A DNA stretch of 64,000 nt from Helianthus annuus (lineage: Eukaryota; Streptophyta; Magnoliopsida; Asterales; Asteraceae): positions 129,095,144 to 129,159,143 of the forward strand of contig NC_035448.2 of the NCBI RefSeq assembly GCF_002127325.2. Direction: 5' to 3'. Numbering within the stretch: position 1 is the first letter of the stretch; each line of letters starts with the position of its first letter. Made by a program: the position numbers and the translations under genes. This document shows, one piece after another, positions 43,216-53,169 of this stretch. The notes beneath the pieces were generated by a model, which was given only the letters and a program-made list of their open reading frames with translations, had not been told where the DNA came from and did not search any database.

Positions 43216-45641
43216 ATTGACTGAGGACTCCGACTCCCACTGTAAGTTTGTTGCCTTTTAAACTCTTTTAGAATTTGGATTTCTGGGCAAATATCCATTT
43301 TCCAGCGGGGGTGGACTCTTGTTATAACTGACACCTTGTTTCTTACCAGAATTCTTCTTGTCGTCTTTTTCTTTGTGGCTTTCTTCTTTTCTTTCTGCTT
43401 TTCAGGAGTCTTTTCTTCAGAAATTTTTCCAGCATTCTTTTCTTCAATAACTTCATCCTCTTCAAATGCCTTCATGCCTTCAACAGTTGGATAAATCCTG
43501 TCAATGACATAAGAATTACATGAGTAACTTTTCAACAAACGATTAACTCTTTCAGTTTCAATTCTTTGTAGTTCCAGAGCAGCACACTTCTCGATGTAGT
43601 TGTTCACAACTTTCTGTTTAATCATGAACGCTCCTTGAAGTGTCTTCATTGATGTAGCCTGTTCTTCACTTGTATCATTGTACATGTTCATGACTTTGTT
43701 CAGCACATCAAAAGATTCGTTCAATCTGTTCATGTTGTGAATCAACGAACTATTTTGTTTCTTCATTGCTTCACAATTTTCACAAATCACTGGACTCTTC
43801 TTTGCAACAGCTTCTTCATCAATTTTGAAAGCTGGAACTTCTTTCACTTTCCTTCTCACCACCGGAACATCTTCATCATCGCTGCTAACCGGTGTTTTGA
43901 TCTTTTTCTTTTTCTGCTTAGCTTTTTCATCTTCACTATCACTTTCTGCCATCATTTTCAAGTGTTGTGCCATTCTTTTTGCATAATACTCAGCACCATC
44001 ATCATCACTATCTTCTTCAATACGAGCAACAAATGCTTTGTGACTTGAAGTTTTGTTAGGATCATAATCATCCCAACTAAAACCTTCCCAGTTAAAGCCT
44101 TCAGGTAATTTCTCATCATCTTGGTCTATTACCAATGCTTTACCATCAGCTGAAATATATTTATCCCAGTTGAAATCTGTTGACGACTTTTTCTCATCAT
44201 GATCCACCATGCATGCTCTCTTTGATGATTCTTCAATGACTTTTCTCCCATGTGCCACTTGCGGTTCTTGTTGATGTGAATGTTGAGCAACTTGATGGTA
44301 TATGGCCTTCCGGTAGTAATCATTGTTGTTGAAAGGATTTTGAGCTCCACTTGCTTCGCGATTAGTGCACTCCCTCTTGAAGTGTCCTTTTTCTCTGCAA
44401 CAAAAACAAGTGACTTTAGATTTATCAAAACCCAAAGTATAAACATTAGCCTCACGAAGATCATCTCTTCCTGTGATCTGCTTGAATTTCTCAGCTCTCC
44501 TCAACACACTAGCCAAACACCATTTTTTATCCATTAGCTCCATCTCTTCAGCATCGATCTGGTCGTAATCTTCCTTAGTCAACATTGGATTCCCGATTCG
44601 ACCTGCAACAAAACTGCTGTATGATTCTAACATAATTCCCAACAAAGACATGTGATTTTTAGCAACTTCCTCTGAGTAATCCTGATCATTCTCAAGATTT
44701 AATACAATATTGCACTGTAGTTTCCTTCCATTCTTTGTTGCTAAAATGTTTGGATCAAATGATGAAAATGATGGGAAACTTGTGTTACTGTTTGATCCTT
44801 TGGATGAACTTCCTGATGAGCCTTTAGCATTGAATGCAGTTTCAACCTTTGGTGATAAGTTGATGGTTTTATCATTCAACCCTGCTTTGTAGTAAAGCCC
44901 AATGTCTTGTTCACCATCAAAATCTTTCATTCTCGAGATCTTTCTCTGTTCCATCTCCTGAGCCTCAATCTTTTCAATGAATTTGCTATGTGTCAGATTG
45001 CTGAAACCTTTCTTGTTTCTTAGCATCATGAGATATGTACCCCAAGTTTCGTGTGGTAATGCATCAGCTAGCTTCTCTATCAGCTCTTCATTGTCTTTGT
45101 TGATGCTCACCCTTCTCAGATTTACCAACAAATTGCAGTATCTTTCGATTATCTGTTTTGTGCTCTCATTCTTTAAACCTTGAAATAGATCAAATTCTTT
45201 CTTCAAAAACGATTTCTTGTTCTTGATCATTTCTTGACTACCAACAAACTTTGATCTTAGAGCTTTCCAGATTGAATAAGAACTTCCGTTATGTTGCAAT
45301 AAGACCATGATGTCTTCTTTCACGGCTTGTTGTAGCAAACTTAACATCATTTTCTCATTCTTGTATTTCTTTTTATCATCAATGCTCATGTCTTTGATAG
45401 GAATCTCCTCTTCATCGTCATTTGTCGGTCTAACGTATTTTGTCTCAACACATTCCCAAGCATCTAAATAGTTTGCTTGTACCCAGTTCTCAAAACGACC
45501 TTCCCAACCCTTATACTCCTCGATGTTCATGAGCTTAGGCGGTTTTTGCATAGTTCCCGTTTCATTTTCCAACATCGTGTTCTGTGCAATAGTGATTGGG
45601 GTAACCGGGGTAGCGAATGCGTTGTAAAATTCTTCGCCCAT
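43155..45641 (-). CDS. Outer Copia Gag (long, open for over 750 codons)
   Basis: The frame is open from 45656; the likely start is the Met at 45641 (Met-Gly-Glu-Glu-Phe-Tyr). It has the Copia gag-polypeptide domain: Lys-Leu-Met-Asn-Ile-Glu-Glu-Tyr-Lys-Gly-Trp near residue 37, then a helical region with Ser-Ile-Trp-Lys-Ala-Leu. The CX2CX4HX4C knuckle (Cys-Phe-Cys-Cys...His-Phe-Lys-Arg-Glu-Cys) lies near residue 420. A long acidic tail follows, with Asp-Glu-Lys and Asn-Trp-Asp repeats and a heptad-like stretch around 43760-43500. The last 60 or so codons before the stop at 43155 are out of frame with the sister element, so true homology ends near 43320. That an uninterrupted gag survives where pol is absent is notable. 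Product: a nucleocapsid-type protein, if expressed. Confidence 0.8.
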   Translation of the reverse strand: MGEEFYNAFATPVTPITIAQNTMLENETGTMQKPPKLMNIEEYKGWEGRFENWVQANYLDAWECVETKYVRPTNDDEEEIPIKDMSIDDKKKYKNEKMMLSLLQQAVKEDIMVLLQHNGSSYSIWKALRSKFVGSQEMIKNKKSFLKKEFDLFQGLKNESTKQIIERYCNLLVNLRRVSINKDNEELIEKLADALPHETWGTYLMMLRNKKGFSNLTHSKFIEKIEAQEMEQRKISRMKDFDGEQDIGLYYKAGLNDKTINLSPKVETAFNAKGSSGSSSKGSNSNTSFPSFSSFDPNILATKNGRKLQCNIVLNLENDQDYSEEVAKNHMSLLGIMLESYSSFVAGRIGNPMLTKEDYDQIDAEEMELMDKKWCLASVLRRAEKFKQITGRDDLREANVYTLGFDKSKVTCFCCREKGHFKRECTNREASGAQNPFNNNDYYRKAIYHQVAQHSHQQEPQVAHGRKVIEESSKRACMVDHDEKKSSTDFNWDKYISADGKALVIDQDDEKLPEGFNWEGFSWDDYDPNKTSSHKAFVARIEEDSDDDGAEYYAKRMAQHLKMMAESDSEDEKAKQKKKKIKTPVSSDDEDVPVVRRKVKEVPAFKIDEEAVAKKSPVICENCEAMKKQNSSLIHNMNRLNESFDVLNKVMNMYNDTSEEQATSMKTLQGAFMIKQKVVNNYIEKCAALELQRIETERVNRLLKSYSCNSYVIDRIYPTVEGMKAFEEDEVIEEKNAGKISEEKTPEKQKEKKKATKKKTTRRILVRNKVSVITRVHPRWKMDICPEIQILKEFKRQQTYSGSRSPQSICQKVLMSRLHRLTLINNLN

Positions 45642-45659
45642 GATTCGGAATATCAAAAA

Positions 45660-45985
45660 TCACAAAACTGATTGTTCAAGCGAAATATCAATTCTCAAGT
45701 GAAACCCCTTTTCAAACGGAATCAATCAACACTGTTCAAGCGGAATATGTTTTCGAGCGGAATCAACAAGATTTTCAAGCGGGATATGTTTTTCAAGCAG
45801 AATCAACTGAACTTCTCAAGTGGAATACGATTTCGAGCGAAATCAACAGTTCTTCTCAAGCAAAATACCGGTTTAAGCGGAATCAACCAGTATTTTCAAG
45901 CGAAATCAGTCTCAAAGTGTGATTTCAAGCGAAATCAACAGGAACTTTCAAGCGGAATCTGGTTTTTCAAGCGGAATATGCTGCT
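45660..45985 (-). repeat. Leader array of about 15 (T)TCAAGCGGAAT(C/A) units
   Basis: On the plus strand the word CAAGCGGAAT or a close variant starts at 45677, 45696, 45713, 45737, 45754, 45776, 45794, 45817, 45834, 45857, 45874, 45897, 45926, 45949 and 45968, with a weak copy at 45913. Steps alternate near 17 and near 23 bp, a 40-bp dimer. The element's sense strand reads ATTCCGCTTG. It lies in the untranslated leader between LTR and gag. Confidence 0.85.
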
Positions 45986-46340
45986 GATGTCATCATTCCT
46001 CGCTGATTTTGAAGTGGAATTAAGAAAAATACCAGTTTTAGATCGATTTTAGACTTGAAACTTTCAAGGCTTTGTTAAAACAACATTGCGCACATTCTGT
46101 GAGAAATTTAGCCAATTTTAACCGTGAAAAGTTTTGAATTTTGAAAAAAAAGGTGTAGAAATCAGAAGAGTTTTACTCAGTTTGAACGGCGGAAACAGAC
46201 AAACTGAGGTCAATTCAGCAAGATATTACTTTAAACTGTCGATTTTATTGATAAGATGACGTTTTACAGCGAGTCGACACTTCGGCAGCACTTTGTGGCA
46301 AACCCGGAAAGAATGTTTTGTGATTCCGCTCGAACTGCCC

Positions 46341-46348
46341 TATATATA
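46341..46348 (-). promoter_or_regulatory. TATA box of the outer Copia 5' LTR
   Basis: TATATATA reads the same on both strands and lies 8 bp from the hairpin of the GCGGAAT motif at 46357-46397, on its promoter-upstream side. Confidence 0.65.
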
Positions 46349-46356
46349 GGCGAGCA

Positions 46357-46497
46357 GATTCCGCTTGAACATGTGCATGTTCATTTCAAGCGGAATCAGG
46401 ACATTAAACTCAAGCGGAATCAGCATGTAATCTCGAGCGGAATTAGAATGTATATGATTCCGCTTGAAAATGACTTGATGTCATTTCAAGCGGAATC
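46357..46497 (-). promoter_or_regulatory. Paired hairpins upstream of the TATA box
   Basis: Two inverted repeats lie at 46357-46397 and 46456-46497. Each begins GATTCCGCTTGAA and ends TTCAAGCGGAATC around a short loop. Two single motif copies lie between them (near 46410 and 46433). Confidence 0.85.
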
Positions 46498-46599
46498 ACC
46501 ACTAATTCACACCTTCTCGTTTTTCGTGCCCTGATCTAACTAGTTCTATACAAGACTCGATACAAGACGAAGTTGACAGACGGATGCACCAACATTATG

Positions 46600-47487
46600 A
46601 TAACTAAATTCTAAATTTATGTAAACTTGGTTTGTATTGTTTAATGTAGAATAAACAGAAAGAATTTGTAATAACAATTAATTTACTATTATTTACCTAA
46701 ATTATGTAATTTAAAGTTTGATTAAAAAAATACTATTATCACCTAAATTATATGTAGTTAAATTATTATCCTTATTTAAATTATATAATTCAAAGTTTGA
46801 TAAAAAAAAACAAAATATTATCCTTACCTAAATTATATTTAGTTAAACTATTGTTTATATTATTATTGTCAGGAAAAAGAAATTGAAAAATAAGATGAAG
46901 AAACACGAGAGATTGACACGTGTCAAAAAACAATTTTCATTTATTAATATAGAAAGATAGTTATTAATATAGAAATATAGGAACACTTCATATATAAATT
47001 ATTTTTTGCTCTTATATCTTCTTAGAATTTACAATATATCAAGCATTTATGATAATGACATGTATATATCTTATCATATACCTCAAAATTCATTCACAAC
47101 ACACATTAATTAACTACATATGATTTTACAACCTTTGTACTGTTTTAATGTGCCGTTGTTAAACATTTGTGAAAAAGTGATTCACAACAATGGATTAAAA
47201 TTGCAAAGTATGACACATGTGTGATAAACTGATTCACAACAAGACATTAAATTGCAAAGTACAACACACTATTGTAATGGTTTTTGACACGTTATGTGTT
47301 TAGATTTATAATAGTGAATCACATTCATAAAGTTTGATGCACCACTATAATGGTTTTAGTGCATCATTACAAACCTGAGTTTTACAACCGGTTTAGATTT
47401 CATGGAATTGTATGATCATGTTTTTTTTTCATTTGAATGCATCGTTGAAGATTGTGGTTTGATGAATCGTTGTGATCAACAACGCAT
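46600..47487. other. AT-rich non-coding sequence with a ~90-bp tandem repeat
   Basis: About two imperfect units at 46690-46865 share CCTAAATTAT(A/G)T and AAAGTTTGAT(T/A)AAAAAAA. No gene seen. It may continue the sequence into which the outer Copia element inserted. Confidence 0.5.
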
Positions 47488-47692
47488 AAAACCAGAGGCG
47501 GACTTCGAGTGTTACTAGGAGTAGCACGGGCTACCCCTCAATCCCGTTTCCGTAGTGTAAAAATACCCCTTATCTTCATTTCCGTAGTGTAAAAATACTC
47601 CTCAACTCCGTTTCTGTTATATAAAGGATACCCATGATCCTAAAAAAATTAGGATACCCCTAACTTTTTGAGCTAGTTCCGCCACACATCAA
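47488..47692. mobile_element. hAT-like MITE remnant
   Basis: The left end CAGAGGCGGAC and right end GTTCCGCCAC are approximately inverted. Inside, TTTCCGTAGTGTAAAAATAC is repeated twice (near 47547 and 47580). No transposase. I see no clean 8-bp duplication. Confidence 0.35.
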
Positions 47693-47826
47693 ACCCCATT
47701 AAAATACTCGTTTTAACATATAGCATACGATTTAAGACATAAAATGTGAAAATTTATGGTCTAATTTTGTTTGTTTATAAGAAGAAGCATAATAAAAAAT
47801 ATTTCATATTAAAAGGTTACATAATT

Positions 47827-50800
47827 TTTATTTTTATTTTTTTTTTGAAACGAAAACTTCATTAAACAGCGGCCAGCCCGACCAAAAAAAAAACCGGGCG
47901 ACCTAACCGGCAGCAAAAACCTTACAAGAATTTACACCACCTATCCCAATCTATCTCTGTACATTTACTTCTACTTTTAAACCGAAGGTAACCAACGGAC
48001 TTAACCGACCTATAAACCTCATCGGCCTTTGGGGTAACATTGTTGAACACCAAGTCATTTCTCGCTTTCCAAATAAGCCAACAAGTAATCACCACGATCC
48101 CTTGGAACCTTAACTGCATCTTCCCCACTAAGCCACTATGCCGATGAACTTCGAGCATATCCTTGAACGAAAACGCCACGGGGAAAGGGGTCCTACACCA
48201 CTTACTCACTTTGTCCCATGCCATAGTTGCAAAGCTGCAGGCCGTAAACAAATGAGCAGCAGTCTCCTCACCAGAATTACACAAAGGGCAGAAGACATCC
48301 TCAACCGGAATGTTGCACTTAGCCAACTCCACCTTCGTCGGAAGCCTCTCCATCTCCGCCCTCCACGCGAACACATTACACTTCAAAGGCACCCACTTGC
48401 ACCAATCCCAAATGAATTTCCCACCATCAATATCCGGTTCCATCAACCTCTTCACGGAATAAACAGAAAACTCACCGGAGCCGTCTCCCACCCACCGCCA
48501 CTTGTCAGCGGTCTCTGATAATCTGACATCCCGAAGAAGAAAACAAAGGGCTGACCATTCAGCCAACTCGATGTCACTGGCAGGGGGGTTACGCCAGTTC
48601 CACGAAGCACCCGGATTAGAAAACGGCAACACTATTCGGTCCCGCACCAAACACTTCTTGTTGACCTCAAGTCGAAATAAGTTCGGAAAACAACACCTAA
48701 GTGGATCCTTAGACAACCAAGGATTCAGCCAGAAGACAAAATCCAACCCGTTACCGACAACCCCATCCATGAAATGCCAAAAACGGTCCTGATCTCGAAC
48801 CGGATTATTCACAGCTTTAACAATGTTTCCCCACACACCACCCAGAGATTTTTTAACCGGGAGAAACCCCCAGCTCTTACCGTGATCATGTATAGCCGAC
48901 ACGGATTTAACCCACAAGCTGTTTCTTTCCGTCTTGAACCTCCATGCCCATTTCAAGAGCAGCGAAACATTGATTTGCCCAAGTCTACGAATCCCGAGAC
49001 CCCCCTTATCAATCGGGGACGCCACTCTATCCCAAGAAACCCAGCTCAACTTCTTTTCTCTACTATTTCCACCCCACAGGAACCTCCTTATGATAGATTC
49101 AAGCTGATTAACTACCCCCGCTGGGGCTTTGTACAACGAGAAAAAATAGTTAGGCAAGCACTCTAGAACCGATTTGATAAGCGTGACCCTCCCTCCAATA
49201 GATAAAATCGAAGCCTTCCAAAGAGCAAGCTTAGACTCAAAAACGTCTAAAACCGGACTCCAGTTAGCAATCCGGTTCATATTAGCACCCACAGTTAACC
49301 CGAGGTACCTAAACGGAACCACATCCTTTTTACATCCAACCCGCGAGGCCATAATATCTAACTCATCCTCAGACGTACCGATCCCATAAATATTAGACTT
49401 AGACAAGTTGATCCTAAAACCAGAGCAAATATGAAAACCTCTCAAAATCCTTACAATATTAAGAACTGAATCTTCCGCCCACTCCCCAATAATTAACGCG
49501 TCATCCGCATAAAGAAGATGGGACAAAACGGGACCATTATTAGGGAGCCTAATTCCCAACACCTCCCCAATTGACACCGCCTTCTCAATGCAACAAGAGA
49601 GAACCTCCATAACCACCAAAAAAAGAAACAGAAACAACGGATCCCCTTGCCTCATACCTTTTTGACACTGGAAGTCAAAGGTTGGTGACCCATTAACTAG
49701 AACCGCCGACCTAGCAGAAGCAAGAATCCCATGCACCCAGTCACACCACAAAGTCGGAAAACCCATTTGAAGCAAAACTGTCCTAACAAATCCCCAATTC
49801 ACATTATCGTATGCCTTTTCAAAATCCAACTTCAACAAAAACGCCTTCTTTTTGCACTTCCTGACCCAATTAATCGTTTCACTAATAATAAGCGGGCCAT
49901 CGAGAATAAACTTACCTTTAAGGAAAGACGACTGACTCTCCGAAATCACAGACGGGAGGACCTTTTTGAGACGATTCGCCAACACTTTGGAAATAACTTT
50001 GTTTATTGCCCCCACCAAACTTATCGGACGAAACTCATTAAGAGTAGTCGCATCCCTAACCTTCGGAATAAGTGTGATAAACGACGAGGCACACCCTCTA
50101 CTGATCTCCCTTCTGACGTAAAACTCGTTCAACACCTCGACAAAATCAGATTCAAAAATGTCCCAAAAGTGCTTAATAAACTTAAAATTCAGGCCATCTG
50201 GGCCCGGAGCACGATCCCCCCCACATTCCGCCACCGCCACCTTAATTTCTTTCAAGGAAAAACTTGCTACCAGACGATCTGCCTCACCCTGACTAATTTT
50301 TTTAATGTTCTCACAACTGACGAAGGGCCGGTCAACCAAATCCTCCTTAAACTTTTCCCGAAAAAACTTGAAAACATTTTTTTTAATAATACTCGGCCTG
50401 GAACACCAAGACCCATTGATCTTTAACCCCGGGATTCTGTTGCAAGCCTTCCTACAATTAATCATGGTATGAAAAAACTTTGAATTTTCGTCCCCCTCCT
50501 TCGCCCACAAAACACGAGACCGCTGTTTTAGGTCCTTAATCTTATTCACCTCCAGCTCCTTAATCAGCCTCTCATTTTCCTCAAGAATCCATTCTTCTTC
50601 CTCCTCTAAATCTCTATTTTCCAAAAGAACCTCAAGATTTTCTAATTCCAGCCTAGCTTTAGCTTCTGCCTCTCCTTCCTTTTTCAGCATCTCTCCATTC
50701 CTTCACATGATTCCTTATAAATTCAAATTTTTCAGCAATCGAATATCAGCCGGCCCATCCCACACAAACTTGGATGCCGCTTCTCTAACCATAGTATCAT

Positions 50801-51098
50801 AACCTGGACGACACAACCATGAATTAAACACCCTAAAGGGTTTAGGACCGAAATTAGATTCCTTGGTAACAAGAACAAGGGGGCAATGGTCCGACCACTC
50901 CTTAGCTAACGCTCTCAGACAAGCCTCCGGCCACAACCCAAAGAACTCCCTACACACCAAAACCCTATCAATCTTACTTAGTTTCCTCCCACCACTGGCC
51001 CACCTAGTAAACTTCTTGTCTTTCATTTCGTATTCCATCAACCCAGCGCTGAAAATGAAGTCATTGATTGAACTCCCTTGCACAAATTTAAAAAGTGT
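47827..51098 (-). mobile_element. 5'-truncated LINE (L1-type), minus strand
   Basis: The minus-strand element begins inside the endonuclease domain (about 51098) and ends in an A-rich tail seen as T-rich sequence at 47827-47846. ORF2 is otherwise nearly full length from there. No clear target duplication was found. It lies head to head with the next LINE, about 45 bp apart. Confidence 0.88.
47922..51098 (-). pseudogene. LINE ORF2: endonuclease end, reverse transcriptase, zf-RVT
   Basis: The endonuclease C-terminus (51083-50715) has Lys-Leu-Ser-Lys-Ile-Asp-Arg and Trp-Ser-Asp-His-Cys-Pro, the Ser-Asp-His block of APE-type nucleases. Two stops and two compensating small indels lie between 50725 and 50690. 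A 922-codon open frame (50690-47922) follows. It has the RT blocks Gly-Pro-Asp-Gly-Leu-Asn-Phe-Lys-Phe (near 50205), Lys-Leu-Asp-Phe-Glu-Lys-Ala-Tyr-Asp (near 49825), Gly-Met-Arg-Gln-Gly-Asp-Pro (near 49655) and the catalytic Tyr-Ala-Asp-Asp (near 49505), then zf-RVT with Cys-Pro-Leu-Cys and His-Leu-Phe-Thr-Ala-Cys (near 48300-48240). Directly after Gly-Asp-Pro the usual Leu-Ser-Pro-Phe is changed to Leu-Phe-Leu-Phe. RT and C-terminus are otherwise intact, but ORF1 and most of the endonuclease are missing. Confidence 0.9.
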
Positions 51099-51144
51099 AT
51101 ACGTATAACTTGCTTTTGTTGTCCTTTTTTATACATTATTCATA

Positions 51145-53169
51145 GAAGGGAGGTCCATTTTGGATGGACCGTTGATTGTTAACGAGGTTTTGGCTTGGGC
51201 TAAAAGTTGCAAAAAACAAATTTTCATTTTCAAAGTTGATTTTGAAAAGGCATACGATTCTATCAATTGGAATTTTATCCTTTCAAATCTAAAGGCTATG
51301 AATTTTCCATTGATATGGAGAAAATGGATTGGGGCGGGTCTAAAATCAGGGAGAGCATCGGTTTTGGTAAATGGGTCACCTACAAACGAGTTTTGCTTGT
51401 CTCGAGGGTTAAGACAAGGTGACCCTTTATCTCCATTTTTGTTTATTCTAGCTCTAGAGGCCTTAGATGTAATAATGAATAGGGCTATAAAGAGCGGTAT
51501 TTTTAAAGGGGTGAAGTTACCAAGGGACGGGCCACTGATTTCACATTTATGTTATGCGGATGATGCGATTTTTCTAGGGGAATGGTCGGAAACTAATATT
51601 AAAAACATGAATAGAATATTGAGATGTCTCTACTTATGTTCGGGTTTAAAAGTTAACTTAGGGAAGTGCAATCTATTCGGGGTGGGGGTAAATGATGGAG
51701 ATATGGAAGCCATGGCTAGTAATCTTAACTGTAAGGTTGGTATTATGCCATTTAATTTTTTGGGCATTCCAATTGGAGCCAACATGAAAAGGGTGAAAAA
51801 TTGGAAACCGATTGTGGACAAATTTAATTCTAAACTTTCATCATGGAAAGCAAGAAATTTATCTATGGCTGGGAGAATGGTTTTGGCAAAGGCTGTGCTA
51901 GGTGCGTTACCGAATTATTTCTTCTCAATTTTCTTAGCACCAAAAAAGGTCATCTTGGACCTCGAAGCAATTAGAAGAGATTTTGTATGGGGAATTAAGA
52001 ATGGTAAAAGTAAAATGAGATGGGTAGCGTGGGATAATCTAATAAAGGCAAAAAGGTACGGGGGGTTGGGAATCGGGGACATTCGAAGTACCAATTTAGC
52101 ATTACTGGCAAAGTGGTGGTGGAAGTATAAAGAAAATCCTGGAGCATTGTGGGTAAAAGTTGTGGAGAGTTTACATCTAAAACAAAACTCAGATTCGGTG
52201 GTACCATCAAAAAACAAAATGAGTGGCACTTGGAAGGATATCTGCAGCATCGAAAAGGAATTCAAGGCAATGGAATTATCACTGAACAAAAATTTGGTTG
52301 TGGAGATAGGAAACGGAAGTAGAACGAGTTTCTGGCTAGATACTTGGATCGGAAGTCAGCCTCTAAATATGAGATTTCCGGCCTTGTATGCTTTGGCAAA
52401 AGAAAAAAGAATAACGGTTAAGAATTGTGTAAAACAAGCAGGAGATGGAGAAAAGTGGGACTGGGAATGGAGACGCAATACAAAAAGCTTACAAGAGGCA
52501 CAACAATTTGAAGAATTAAAGAAGATTCTGGAGATACATGAGTTAGTAGCAAAAGAAGACGTATGGAGGTGGAAAACGCAGCAAGGTGAACTTCTCTCAG
52601 TAGCTTTGATAAGAGATGAAATCGCTAAAAAGACTTTGGAGCCTACAGATGTTCCGTGGAAATATTGGAACAAGTGGGTACCGCCAAAGGTAAACCTTTT
52701 CACTTGGAGAGCTTTCAAAAGGCGTATCGCGACAAAGGTAGAATTGGCTAAAAGGGGAATACATATGGATGACCGGCTCTGTTCAAGGTGCAACAAGGAA
52801 GATGAGTCGGTGAATCACTTGCTAATATCATGTCTGAAATCCCGAGCAATATGGTGGAATATAATGGTGTGGTTAAAACTTCCGATTCAAGAGAATAGTG
52901 AGTCTTGTGAAGATGTATTTGAAAAAATAGAGGGGTATAACGGATCCAAAGAATGGAAGAATGTCATAAAGGCAATTGTTATGACTACCTTGTGGCAGAT
53001 TTGGAAGGCTAGAAACGATGTGGAATTCAATGAAAAGGAGAGATCGGTGGCAAACATAATAGATGGAATAAAGGAACTTTCGTTCCTATGGATAAAAGAA
53101 AGAGCAAAAATGAAGAATCTAGTATGGGAGAGATGGAAAGAATTCAATATTAGAGATATCATAAAATGA
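51145..53169 (+). CDS. LINE ORF2 fragment: RT and zf-RVT, open throughout
   Basis: The frame is open from the truncation point to TGA 53167-53169, over 670 codons, without a natural ATG at its start. RT blocks are Lys-Val-Asp-Phe-Glu-Lys-Ala-Tyr-Asp (near 51233), Arg-Gln-Gly-Asp-Pro-Leu-Ser-Pro-Phe (near 51411) and Tyr-Ala-Asp-Asp (near 51552). The zf-RVT domain has Cys-Ser-Arg-Cys (near 52780) and His-Leu-Leu-Ile-Ser-Cys. It is the best preserved LINE frame in the window, which suggests a younger insertion than the LINE at 13184. With no 5' UTR promoter, ORF1 or endonuclease it is dead on arrival. Confidence 0.88.
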   Translation, partial: EGRSILDGPLIVNEVLAWAKSCKKQIFIFKVDFEKAYDSINWNFILSNLKAMNFPLIWRKWIGAGLKSGRASVLVNGSPTNEFCLSRGLRQGDPLSPFLFILALEALDVIMNRAIKSGIFKGVKLPRDGPLISHLCYADDAIFLGEWSETNIKNMNRILRCLYLCSGLKVNLGKCNLFGVGVNDGDMEAMASNLNCKVGIMPFNFLGIPIGANMKRVKNWKPIVDKFNSKLSSWKARNLSMAGRMVLAKAVLGALPNYFFSIFLAPKKVILDLEAIRRDFVWGIKNGKSKMRWVAWDNLIKAKRYGGLGIGDIRSTNLALLAKWWWKYKENPGALWVKVVESLHLKQNSDSVVPSKNKMSGTWKDICSIEKEFKAMELSLNKNLVVEIGNGSRTSFWLDTWIGSQPLNMRFPALYALAKEKRITVKNCVKQAGDGEKWDWEWRRNTKSLQEAQQFEELKKILEIHELVAKEDVWRWKTQQGELLSVALIRDEIAKKTLEPTDVPWKYWNKWVPPKVNLFTWRAFKRRIATKVELAKRGIHMDDRLCSRCNKEDESVNHLLISCLKSRAIWWNIMVWLKLPIQENSESCEDVFEKIEGYNGSKEWKNVIKAIVMTTLWQIWKARNDVEFNEKERSVANIIDGIKELSFLWIKERAKMKNLVWERWKEFNIRDIIK

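Larger units (their letters stand above)
23720..46594 (-). mobile_element. Outer Sirevirus-like Copia element, gag-only, split by a nested insertion
   Basis: LTRs at 23720-24184 and 46161-46594 align without gaps over 434 bp with 8 differences (1.8%), and the element is flanked by TTATG duplications. Without the nested 15.6-kb element it is about 7.2 kb. Reading on the minus strand it has a promoter-bearing 5' LTR, a leader with a motif array, a long gag-type ORF region (45641-41898), about 2 kb of non-coding sequence and a purine tract before the 3' LTR. No protease, integrase, RT or RNase H sequence is present on either side of the nested insertion. I read it as a non-autonomous gag-only derivative. 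Confidence 0.85.
46161..46594 (-). repeat. 5' LTR of the outer Copia element, inner end deleted
   Basis: It matches 23751-24184 over 434 bp with 8 substitutions. The last ~31 bp before the leader, present in the 3' LTR (23720-23750), are missing, and no tRNA-Met primer site follows; the third Copia element has one exactly there. A deletion of the LTR end plus about 50 bp of leader explains this. Confidence 0.88.

Noticed and set aside
45660..45985. CRISPR-like array
   Set aside because: The repeats are degenerate, spacers are only about 4-10 bp, and the context is a plant retrotransposon leader.
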